Assembly (NCBI GenBank): GCA_964058845.1
Contig: CAXKVR010000519.1
Coordinates: forward strand, 1-20,260
Source: Carex sylvatica
Taxonomy: Eukaryota > Streptophyta > Magnoliopsida > Poales > Cyperaceae
Length of the DNA stretch: 20,260 bases
Direction of reading: 5' to 3'
Below, piece after piece: positions 1 through 8,582 of the stretch (position 1 is its first letter; each line of letters begins with the position of its first letter). The translations under genes and the position numbers were made by a program. Under the pieces are notes generated by a model. That model was not told the origin of the DNA and made no database searches. It was given only the letters and a program-made list of their open reading frames with translations.

Positions 1-2
1 AG

Positions 3-1586
3 GAACTAATGATCCAACAAAATGACTTCATAAGCCAACAAAGAAACGCCAACACCGACGTTTCGAATTCCTTGAGAAACTTGAACAATAGGTTAGACTT
101 CTTAGAGACTAAGTCAAATATGCTTGAGACTCAAGTAGCACAACAAGCATCCTCATACTCTCGCCCACAAGGGACACTTCCGGGCAAGCCCGACATCAAC
201 CCGAGGGAGCAAGCAAAGGCTATAACTTTGAGGAGCAGTACGGGATACGACGGACCAAAGATGCCGAGCATAGATGAGCAGGAACAACCACCTCCGGCCT
301 CTCTCAATGCAAAGGAACCGGCATTGGATCAACCTCACGAACCGGGTAACTCTATCCCGGCTAAGGTAAAATCAATTGAAACACCCAAGTATGTCATACC
401 ACAAAGGTTTATACCATTCCCTCAGAGGTTAGTAAAGAATAAACTCGACCAACAATATGCTAAATTCGTAGAGCACCTCAAGAAATTGAATATCACCATC
501 CCTTTTACCGAAGTAATTACTCACATGCCCTCTTATGCAAATTTTTTTAAAGATATTCTATCCAACAAAAGAACAATTGAGGAAGTAGGCACGGTATCCC
601 TCAACGAGGAGTGTAGCGCTCTCTTCTTAAACAAGCTACCTCAAAAATTGAAGGATCCGGGGAGTTTTGCGATTCCATGTGTAATAGGTGATACCAAATT
701 TGAGAGGTGTCTATGTGATTTAGGCGCTAGCGTAAGCCTTATGCCAAAGACCATTTACCAAAGGTTAAATCTTGTCGATTTGAAACCCACAAGAATGTCA
801 TTACAATTAGCCGATAAGACGGTACGGTACCCCGAGGGTATAGCGAAAGATATAATTGTCATGATTGGTAAGTTTTTTGTCCCGGTAGATTTCGTGGTTG
901 TTGAGATGGAAGAGGATACTCATACCCCTCTCCTATTGGGGCGTGATTTTCTCACCACTGCTAGAGCAAACATTGATGTCAAAGAAGGAAAGATATCCTT
1001 TGACATAGGGGGCGAAAAGGTAAATTTTCATATGTTTAATACAATCAAATATCCTTCAAATGATAACGATTCTATTTGTAGATTGGATGTTTTAGATTCC
1101 ATTATAGCCACCCAGATGGAGGAAGAGATGGTAAATGACCAACTGGACCAAGTCCTTGAAGAAACCGGCTTTGAAAACGATCAATTTGACGAAGATTCAC
1201 CTGACTGCGGATCTCTCACCCGCACTGAAACTCAGTGCGCCCGCACTCAACCTCCTGAAGCCAAAAATTTTCCTAAGTGCAGTCATCTCACCCGCACTGG
1301 CATTGAGTGTGTCTGCACTCAACCTCCTGAAGCCACTGAAACATCTACCCGAGCCCAGTGCGTCCGCACTGAGAATCCAGTGCGGCCCATCCACCCGCAC
1401 TCAGAAAATCCTGTGCAGATTTTCACCGTTTTGTCTAATGCCAATGCCCCGAAAGTCAAACTCAAGCCTTTACCACCCAGCCTTCACTATGAATACTTGG
1501 GGGAGGACAATTCATATCCAGTAATTGTCAATTCCGAGCTCAATAAGGAACAAACCGAGAAGCTTCTACACGAGTTAAGGCTACAT
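3..1586 (+). pseudogene. Gag C-terminus, aspartic protease and linker of Athila polyprotein (5' partial)
   Basis: The frame is open to the left edge, so the ATG at 9 is internal rather than a start. The first 110 residues are polar, with a coiled-coil-like segment (SLRNLNNRLDFLETKSNML) and a proline-rich stretch typical of the end of Athila gag. The retroviral-type aspartic protease is centred on CDLGASVSLMP, with the catalytic Asp codon at 717-719, and ends with LLLGRDFLTTARANIDVKEG near 936-990. DLGA in place of DTGA or DSGA is usual in the Athila lineage. A linker of about 85 residues (1150-1430) is built from copies of the palindromic module and has a 72-bp near repeat, with CTQPPEA or ARTQPPEA in each unit. 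The frame ends at TGA 1587-1589, but the same frame continues as RT. This is a single-codon break and not the natural end. Confidence 0.85.
1204..1422 (+). repeat. Palindromic module cluster A, inside the pol coding linker
   Basis: There are two complete modules. Copy 1 is a hairpin part at 1204-1226, a 7-bp spacer and a 14-bp palindrome at 1234-1247. Copy 2 is 1276-1298, a 7-bp spacer and 1306-1319. A lone 14-bp palindrome (1357-1370) and a hairpin part (1379-1401) follow. The arms read (A)GTGCGG and CCGCAC(T). All lie in the open protease-RT reading frame, where they encode Cys/Arg/Thr-rich text such as TRTETQCARTQPP. Confidence 0.85.
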
Positions 1587-1589
1587 TGA

Positions 1590-2923
1590 AAGGCAATTGG
1601 TTACACGATCGATGATCTAACCGGAATCAGTCCATCCCTTTGCATGCATAGGATTCTAATGGAGGATGACCACAAACCCACTGTTGAAGCTCAAAGAAGG
1701 CTCAATCCGAATCTCAAAGAAGTGGTGAAGAAGGAAATCCTCAAACTACTTGATGCCGGCATTATCTATCCAATTTACGACTCCAAATGGGTAAGCCCGG
1801 TTCATGTAGTTCCAAAGAAGGGAGGCACAACTGTGGTGAAGGGCGAAGATAATAAGATGATATCCACAAGGGTGGTCACCGGATGGAGGATGTGCATCGA
1901 TTACCGAAAACTTAACAATGAAACAAGGAAGGACCACTTTTCGCTACCATTTGTGGATCAAATGCTCGAGAGGTTAGCTAATCATTCACACTTTTGCTAC
2001 CTAGATGGATATAGCGGATTTTTTCAAATCCCTATTCACCCCGATGACCAAGAAAAAACAACTTTTACGTGCCCTTACGGTACATTCGCATACCGTAGGA
2101 TGCCGTTTGGTCTATGCAATGCCTCGACTACGTTTCAAAGAGCCATGATGGTTATTTTCTCCGATTTATTAGAAAATTCTGTGGAAGTTTTCATGGATGA
2201 CTTTTCAGTTTTTGGTACTTCTTTTGATAACTGCTTATCTAATTTAATCAAAGTTTTAGAACGATGTGAGCAGGTCAATCTAGTGCTAAACTGGGAGAAG
2301 TGTCACTTTATGGTGCAAACGGGGGTGGTTCTAGGCCACGTGGTGTCTTCCGAAGGCTTGGAAGTCGACAAAGCGAAAGTGGAGGTCATAGAGAAGTTGC
2401 CATATCCAACTTGTGTGAAGGATGTGCGAAGTTTCTTAGGGCGTGTTGGGTTCTATCGACGGTTTATCAAGGATTTTTCAAAAATTTGCAAATCTCTTAC
2501 CAATCTAACTATGAAAGATGCAGAATTTAATTTTGATAAATCTTGTATTGTTGCTTTTGATAGAATAAAGAAGGCGCTAATCTCAGCTCCAATTCTCAGA
2601 CCACCAAATTGGGATGTGCTATTTGAGATCATGTGTGATGCGAGCGACTTCGCCGTCGGAGCCGTGCTAGGGCAAAGGATCGACAACAAGACACATGTGA
2701 TATATTACGCGAGCAAAGTCCTAGATGAGGCGCAAATGAATTACACAACCACGGAGAAGGAGTTCTTGGCCGTCATATTCGCTATCAACAAATTCCGGCC
2801 CTACTTAGTGGAATCCAAGGTGGTTGTGTACACCGATCATGCGGCCATCCGATATCTTCTTAACAAGAAAGATGCCAAACCACGCCTAATTCGGTGGATC
2901 CTCTTACTTGGATCCTCTTACTT
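1590..2923 (+). pseudogene. Reverse transcriptase and RNase H of Athila pol
   Basis: This stretch is in the same frame as the upstream protease part, after the TGA at 1587-1589. RT would copy the element RNA into DNA. Visible motifs in order: [15 protein letters not shown] at the RT entry, [36 protein letters not shown], and the catalytic FMDD at 2190-2201 (the YXDD box). [14 protein letters not shown] and the thumb follow. RNase H follows with its acidic residues in [24 protein letters not shown] and [11 protein letters not shown]. All catalytic acids are present. The frame breaks at RWILLL, where GGATCCTCTTACTT is written twice in tandem (2896-2909 and 2910-2923). The 14-bp gain moves the frame by two, and the original frame then stops at 2937-2939. 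The downstream reading frame 2 carries on with the expected [14 protein letters not shown] text. Confidence 0.93.
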
Positions 2924-3852
2924 CAAGAATTCGATTTAGAAATCAAGGACAAAAAGGGAACCGAAAATTCAGTGGCGGACCACCTTTCACGCATTACCAA
3001 TGAATCACAAGACAATGACATGCCCATTGATGACTCATTTATTGATGAACAACTCTATGCGGTCCACAATCAAGAGGCACCATGGTATGCAGATTTTGTG
3101 AACTACATAGTATGCGGAATCATACCACCGGACTTAACTTTTCAAGAACGGAAGAGATTCATGTGGGATGTGAGACAATACTTTTGGGACGAACCATTGT
3201 TATTCAAATTGGGGGTAGATGGGATCCATAGGAGGTGTGTCCCTAAAGAAGAAACCGAGCAAATTCTCCACCATTGCCACTCATCCGCCTATGGAGGACA
3301 CGCTTCAACAAGCAAAACCGCCACAAAAGCCCTTCAAGCAGGATTTTATTGGCCCACGCTTTTTAAAGACGCAAACGAGTATGTGCGTCGGTGCGACAAA
3401 TGTCAAAGGACCGAAAACATATCTCGACGGCATGAGATGCCCCTCAACGGACCCTTTCCGAGTTCTTGCAATAACAAGTACATCCTTGTAGCAGTAGATT
3501 ATGTCTCGAAATGGGTTGAAGCCGTGGCTAGCCCAACCGCCGACTCCGCCGTGGTAAGAAACCTCTTTAAGAAAATTATATTTCCTAGGTTTGGAGTTCC
3601 CCGGGTGGTAATTAGTGATGGCGGCTCTCATTTCATCAACCGCCAATTTGACGCTCTTCTACTCAAGTATGGAGTCAAGCACAAAGTGGCAACACCATAC
3701 CATCCTCAAACAAGCGGACAAGTTGAGGTATCCAATCGAGAGAGTAAAAGTATATTACAAAAGGTGGTCAACACATCGAGAAAAGATTGGTCACTCAAAC
3801 TAGATGAATCTCTTTGGGCATACCGAACCACCTTCAAAACACCCATAGGTAT
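2924..3852 (+). pseudogene. Integrase zinc-finger and catalytic core of Athila pol
   Basis: Integrase would join the element cDNA to host DNA. After the end of RNase H ([14 protein letters not shown]) the text shows the HHCC zinc-binding region, with the histidines in [11 protein letters not shown] and the cysteines in CDKC. The DDE core follows: Asp in [15 protein letters not shown], Asp in [10 protein letters not shown], and Glu in [21 protein letters not shown] marks the end of the core. All catalytic residues are present, so this segment has decayed little. It is read in frame 2, offset from RT by the 14-bp duplication. Near 3850-3856 a single-base change moves the frame again: frame 2 runs on as non-homologous text to a stop at 3928, while frame 1 carries the expected continuation. 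Confidence 0.92.
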
Positions 3853-4323
3853 GACCCTTTCAAACTTGTGTATGGAAAGCCGTGTTATTTACCGGTTGAA
3901 CTTGAGCACAAAGCTTATTGGGCAATAAGGGCCTTGAACTTTGACTTAAGGGATGCCGGTGAGAAGAGAATTCTCGATCTACACGAGTTGGAAGAATTAC
4001 GTCTCAATGCGTATGAAAATGCCAAACAATACAAGGAAAAGACGAAGAAGTGACACGATAAACACATCATAAAATGAGATTTCCAAGAAGGAGACATGGT
4101 TCTATTGTACAACTCAAGACTCCGACTCTTTTCCGGAAAATTAAGATCGAAATGGAATGGCCCGTACAAGGTAAGGAAGGTGTTCAATCATGGAGCGATT
4201 GAGATTTGGAGTGATGAAACCGGGGCATTTAAGGTGAATGGACATCGCCTAAAACATTTCAACTATACGAATCCCATAAACGGGGATGAGCAAGTTCTTC
4301 TAAACGACCCACACACTCAATAG
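3853..4323 (+). pseudogene. Integrase C-terminal region and pol end, with two in-frame TGA codons
   Basis: Read in frame 1, this continues the integrase with [20 protein letters not shown] and LDLHELEELRLNAYENAK, then a gap with two stops, then GDMVLLYNSRLRL, GKLRSKWNGPYKV and FKVNGHRLKHF. These are the well-known closing blocks of Athila pol; the last resembles the integrase C-terminal fold used for target binding. TGA codons stand at 4051-4053 and 4075-4077, and the flanking text on both sides is in the same frame, so each is a substitution and not a shift. The natural end is TAG 4321-4323, which overlaps the first arm of a hairpin. Confidence 0.88.
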
Positions 4324-4386
4324 TGAGCTCAAAATCATGTCGAGCTCACGATGTAAAATTGAGCGCTTCTTGGGAGGCAACCCAAG
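4323..4386 (+). other. Two consecutive hairpins directly after the pol stop
   Basis: Hairpin 1 has perfect 8-bp arms GTGAGCTC (4323-4330) and GAGCTCAC (4342-4349) around an 11-nt loop, and its first base is the last base of the pol stop codon. Hairpin 2 has perfect 6-bp arms CTTGGG (4369-4374) and CCCAAG (4381-4386) around a 6-nt loop, inside GCGCTTCTTGGGAGGCAACC. I recall that last phrase as a recurring sequence after pol in Athila-like elements of many plants. Its function is not known to me. A role in RNA processing, stability or termination is inference. Confidence 0.65.
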
Positions 4387-4735
4387 TTTTAATTATTTTT
4401 GTTTATTTACTACACTTCAATTTTTACTTAATTTAATTTTAAATAGCCAAATTTATGATTTACTAACTCTACGAAATTTTCAGGACAACAAATAGGGAAA
4501 AATATTCTCAGTGCGTCCGCATCCAAGGTAATTTTTTAATTATTTCGTAAAATTGAAAAAAAATTGAATTTTTTTTTTGTTGGTGCGGATGGACCACCCG
4601 CACTACAGTTTAGTGCATCCGCACATAAGCTAGGTTTTCAATTGTTCCGAAAAGGCAAAAAATTTGAAATTTTTTTGTCGGTGTGGATGGACCACCCGCA
4701 CTCATTATTAGTGCGTCTGCACTGCGTTTAGAAAA
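4324..4735 (+). other. Non-coding spacer between pol and the accessory-gene leader
   Basis: This holds no gene. After the two hairpins it is AT-rich, with runs of A and T, and it carries module cluster B. Its position next to the leader makes it the candidate promoter of the accessory gene, but I see no clear TATA box; TTTTAAA at 4743-4748 is the nearest weak match. Confidence 0.5.
4510..4723 (+). repeat. Palindromic module cluster B, upstream of the accessory-gene leader
   Basis: A lone palindrome half lies at 4510-4523. Complete modules follow at 4582-4604 plus 4612-4625 and at 4680-4702 plus 4710-4723, each with a 7-bp spacer. The arms are slightly decayed (GTGTGG in one copy, CATCCGCAC in another). 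The cluster ends about 13 bp before the C/T-rich leader. Confidence 0.85.
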
Positions 4736-5005
4736 CCTTCTCTTTTAAACCGAATCCCTCATTTTTCTTCGCGCCCTTTCGTTTCCATATTCCCAAATCA
4801 CGATTTTCTCTCTTCAAAACCCGAAAACCTTCTTCCTCTACCTATTTCTCCATCCCCTCTCCCTTTTCTACCCTTTTTCTCTTCTCCTCCCTCTCTTCTC
4901 TTCTCCAAAACCGAAGAACTCGCTTCTCACAAGCCATTCAAGCGCCGTTCCTCAAAACCTCGGATTTCTTCCTATTTTCTCACGATTTTTGTAATCTCCA
5001 ACAAG
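4736..5005 (+). promoter_or_regulatory. C/T-rich leader, probable 5' untranslated exon of the accessory gene
   Basis: About 270 bp rich in C and T on the + strand (runs such as TCTCTTCTCCTCCCTC near 4880) look like a plant 5' untranslated exon. The stretch ends at AACAAG|GTTTGA, a good 5' splice site with its GT at 5006-5007. It suggests that the accessory ORF is transcribed from its own start within the element. The transcription start is not determinable by eye. Confidence 0.5.
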
Positions 5006-5450
5006 GTTTGATCTCTCCTTACTCTTAATTTCATTATTTAGTAGATAGATCTATTGAAATAGTACCAAAAATCAAAGAAATCGACCAAAAATAGTGAAAA
5101 CGGTTCAAATCGCCTCTGAGTGCGGATCAGACCACCCGTACTCAAATTTAGTGCGTCCGCACTCTATCATTAAAACCAATTATACTGTCCAAGTCCCCAG
5201 TGCGGATAGACCATCCGCACTGAAATTCAATGCGTCCGCATTAGCCTCGGGAAAAATGAAACCTAGGATAACCATATTATCCAAGTCCTCAGTGCGGACG
5301 CACTAGGCTAGTTAAAAGGCTAATTTCAACCAGTTTTGAACTGAGTGCGGCCAGACCACCCGCACTCAATCACAGTGCGTCCGCATTCATCCAAATTTCA
5401 CTGAAATTTGCATGAATTATGGTTAATTCTTTTATTTTTCTTAATTGTAG
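5006..5450 (+). other. Probable leader intron of the accessory gene
   Basis: The donor is AAG|GTTTGA at 5005/5006. The acceptor follows a T-rich tract and reads TTCTTAATTGTAG|CAAG, ending at 5450, six bases before the ATG at 5456. The stretch is 445 bp long, non-coding and filled by module cluster C. The intron is inferred from splice signals and composition only. Confidence 0.5.
5119..5387 (+). repeat. Palindromic module cluster C, inside the probable leader intron
   Basis: Complete modules: 5119-5142 plus 5150-5163; 5199-5221 plus 5229-5242; 5344-5366 plus 5374-5387. Each has a 7-bp spacer. A lone palindrome AGTGCGGACGCACT lies at 5291-5304. In the second module both parts differ from the others yet stay self-complementary: the arms are GTGCGGAT/ATCCGCAC and AATGCG/CGCATT. 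Confidence 0.87.
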
Positions 5451-5455
5451 CAAGA

Positions 5456-6857
5456 ATGTTCAAGAGATCAAAGAAGGCAAGGGTTGCGAAGAACAAGGGC
5501 CAAAGCAGTAGACAACCTCTCGCATATCCACCTGCGGCACCTTTGACTCCTGATCAAGAGATCCGGAAAAATATACTGGAGTTTCACCGGACACTCGAGC
5601 CATCTAGGTGGATATGCAAGGCGACTCTGGAGCAGTTGGGACTCACCGATGAGGTGCAAATGCTTACTGAGAGGCTCGGTTTGTGGGATTTCTTATGCGA
5701 CGAGGTCCCAACTTACAAAGAAATCACGATCGAGTTTCTTTCCTCCTACTCATTCGACCGGGCCTCGCGGGTTATGCAGTTCAACCTTGGAGGATATCAC
5801 CACGAAATGCACACCACTGAACTCATCTCCGGATTCGGCTTACCCACCGAAAATGTGGAGCGTATGCGGTCGATCCTCAATTTTTTCATGACTTGAATGA
5901 ACATCAATTCTGCTTATACACATGCCATGATGGAAAGCTTGGCCCGCAGCGAGTCAAGAATATTTTCCACCCGACACTCCGCTATCTCCAACGGGTACTC
6001 TCTCATACTCTTTTTTCTCGAGGGGAGACCGTTTCGGTCTTCAACCTCGGCGATATGGTATATGTGTGCAACATGCTTCGGAGGAACAATGGAGAGATGG
6101 AATACATGCCACATCTTGGGTATAACTTGGCTAAACACATCAACTTGGTGGCCACAAATAAGCAATCGGGCGGGATGGTGCGCATTGGGGGCATAATCAC
6201 AAAAATTGCCGAATTTTGAACATTCCTACGGGAGATGATGAGGTGCCGGGTCCCACTTTGGTTGACTTAGATGTCTTGAAAAGGGCACTGCTAATCAAGT
6301 GGGATGAAATTCACGAAGCATGGATCAATTTGGGACCGTCAAAAATCCGACACCGGCTACCACTCCAAACCGGAATCGATCCATTGAATTATGAGACATG
6401 GAAAATAGTAGATGAGCCACTTGAGCCACAACCGCCACCACCACCTGAACTTCCCGTCGAGCCGCAACAGGCTCCCGCCGCTGCACAACTACAAGAAGGG
6501 CCATCTATGCAACAGATGTGGGACTTTATGCAGACTATCAATACCTCCATTGGCGATTTGCGCATTCACATAGACAGCCGCATGGACGCTTTTGAGCGCC
6601 AAATGGATGAGGTGGAAGCCGAGGCTGCATCGGCAAATTTCTATGCCCGCAAGGAATATATGCACAAAAACCCTACTTATGAGGATAATCCGCCTACACT
6701 ACCATACCAAAGAAGGGCTGCAATAAGAAGAGAGGAAGAATTGGCAAGGCAGCGCGACGCGGCAGCAGCTGCTCAAGCCAAACAAGCGGCAGCTCAACAC
6801 GAGGACGACGAGGAAGACACCGAAAATCAAGAACCCATGGATCAAGATGACGAGTGA
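5456..6857 (+). pseudogene. ATHILA ORF-1-like accessory protein gene, broken by two frame shifts
   Basis: The ATG at 5456 is chosen because it is the first ATG after the acceptor at 5450 and opens a basic, nuclear-signal-like N-terminus (FKRSKKARVAKNKG). Three pieces join end to end: frame 2 to the TGA at 5894, frame 1 to the TGA at 6217-6219, and frame 0 to the TGA at 6855-6857. Shifts fall near the T run 5881-5886 and the T run 6214-6217. The N-terminal part (LEQLGL, ERLGLWDFL, TYKEITIEFLSSY, ISGFGLPTENV) and the middle part (SGGMVRIGGIITKIAEF) resemble the Pfam ATHILA ORF-1 family. The C-terminal part has a proline-rich stretch (PQPPPPPELP), a likely coiled coil (MQTINTSIGDL onward), an Ala/Gln-rich helix and an acidic tail (EDDEEDTENQE). 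Total length would be about 466 residues. Function is unknown; the charge pattern suggests a nuclear or nucleic-acid-associated role. Confidence 0.72.
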
Positions 6858-6951
6858 TCTTGCATAGTACTACCACCACCTTACGCTCGTAGAGTAGTTC
6901 ATGTTTCTTCTCTCTTTTTAGTTTATTAGCACTGAGGACATTGCTTTATTT

Positions 6952-6973
6952 AAGCTTGGGGGATGGGAAGAAA
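6952..6973 (+). promoter_or_regulatory. Internal polypurine-tract-like motif
   Basis: AAGCTTGGGGGATGGGAAG follows the text GAGGACATTGC. That pairing (GAGGACA..GC then a G-rich tract) recurs at the true 3' polypurine tract near 12594-12627. Such a tract primes plus-strand DNA synthesis in LTR elements. This copy is not next to an LTR, so it is an internal or relic copy. Confidence 0.55.
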
Positions 6974-7471
6974 TTGTATCTTGCATGAGCATATTTATTA
7001 TTTTAGGAATTTTAGGATTTATAACTTTGAAATTTTTACTTGACCTTGAGTAGGACTTGTGATTTTGAACTTGAATGCTTGAAATTACAAATTTGTCAAG
7101 ATGTTTTACGAAGTTATAAAAATAGAGTCTTGCATAATTAGACTTAATTGTCTAATTAGGCATAAAGTATAAAATCATGTTTAATTTTTATGTTAAAAGT
7201 TGGTAAAAACAAATAATTTGATAAATTTGAGTGATTGTCAAAAAATTAGAAATTTTAATGAGAATTTTAACGAGTTTTTAGGAATACCCTTGGAATAATT
7301 AGAAATAACCCCATAAATTGGAGAAAAACTTAGTAGAAATAAAGGTTTACGGAAATGAAAACTTAAGAATTTAAATTTATTTTGTTGAAAATATATCTTA
7401 TATGTAGAAAATGAATTTAGAAATATCGGGATATCCATAGGTATGATTTAATGCCTAAGGATGTGTGTATT

Positions 7472-7476
7472 CATGA
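7472..7476. repeat. Target-site duplication, left copy (CATGA)
   Basis: CATGA directly precedes TGTCACACCCC and is matched by CATGA at 11904-11908 directly after the element end ATAACA. A 5-bp duplication is standard for LTR elements. Confidence 0.87.
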
Positions 7477-8470
7477 TGTCACACCCCAAACCAAAATTTC
7501 TGGATTAAGGTGTGATCAACCTCGCCTCATACTTAATTTATCATTAAGTACGCAAGGCTAAATAACAAAATAATCAAACAGCAGCGGAAGCATAAGATAA
7601 AGTATCAGCATCAGTCACATAAACAATAAATAAATATAAACATACATGTCATACATACAATCCGTCTCGGATCCATAAATAACATCCACTAATGAAAGGA
7701 GGTACATGATCTAGCGAGATCCGTATATATAATACAAGAATACGGATACTCGAGATCCAAATCAAAATCCTAACATAAAAGTAAATCAAATGGCGTGGCC
7801 ATCAGGAACAGCTCCTGGCACCTCCTGCTGCGGACCGCCAGACTCTGTACCTAAAACCCACGAAACAACTTGTGGGTGAGCGACGAATCGCCCAGTATGT
7901 GACCCAGAATTATCCCCTCAGGGATCCTCTACGGTCAAAGTACTTTTAATTATAAATAAACTTTAAAATATGCATATGTGTGAACCTATATTAATATCTA
8001 ATAAAATTTATAATACTTCTTAATGATGCCATGATGCGATTATTCTATTATGTCAACATGCAAAATAACCCAAAGTAAAATCAAAGTATAGTATCGAATA
8101 GAAATCAAATCGGAATCCAGTACTCCTCGCACTGTGTGCCCAAATATAATAATAACAATAATATCGAAGCAAATAAAAATCACCCCGTGCCGTGCCAATG
8201 GGATCCGAAGATCCGAGTAATATAATCCAAGGACTGTGATCAGGGAACAATGATACACGTTGCCTAATGACATCGAGCATTGCCCACAAGTACTATCACA
8301 CTAGCCGATAGTTATATCAAAAATCCGGTGTGTCATCTCGCCTACGATTCATCACCCAAACATATCCAATAGGAGAAATCATACAATGCAAGTCGTAAAA
8401 AGTTAATCTCTTCCCTCATGAGCAGGAGAGAACTCTACCGTCCGGCCAGACCAATAGGATCACACACATG

Positions 8471-8582
8471 GATTCTACCCAAACCGGTGCTGGAACCCCG
8501 TACAAGATTCTACCCAAGACTCGCCGGTCTTGGAACCCCGCACAAGATTCTACCCAACACTACCCGGCTTGGAATCCCGTTC
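8471..8582 (+). repeat. Short tandem repeat in the solo LTR, three units
   Basis: Units start with GATTCTACCCAA at 8471, 8506 and 8546 and each contains a CCGG..TGGAA(C/T)CCCG core. Periods are 35 and 40 bp. No function is evident. Confidence 0.8.

Larger units (their letters stand above)
6858..7476 (+). other. AT-rich 3' untranslated region of the Athila element, left part
   Basis: No gene is visible. The stretch is strongly AT-rich and carries a polypurine-like motif near its start. It is interrupted at 7476 by the nested insertion and resumes at 11909. Confidence 0.7.

Noticed and set aside
1135..1524. 129-codon overlapping frame on the + strand
   Set aside because: It is a shadow of the pol linker modules in another frame; the main frame joins protease and RT.
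3305..3646. 113-codon frame on the minus strand
   Set aside because: It is the shadow of the integrase core on the + strand, which has all the catalytic motifs.
5094..5306. 70-codon frame after the C/T-rich leader
   Set aside because: It is translated module sequence inside the probable intron, with no homology.
4510..5387. Regularly spaced repeats with palindromes, CRISPR-like at first sight
   Set aside because: Spacing between copies is irregular, spacers inside modules are only 7 bp, copies vary, and the context is a plant retrotransposon.
8040..8289. Two overlapping minus-strand frames of 77 and 78 codons
   Set aside because: They are AT-rich text with no domain inside a solo LTR, and overlapping frames of similar length point to chance.
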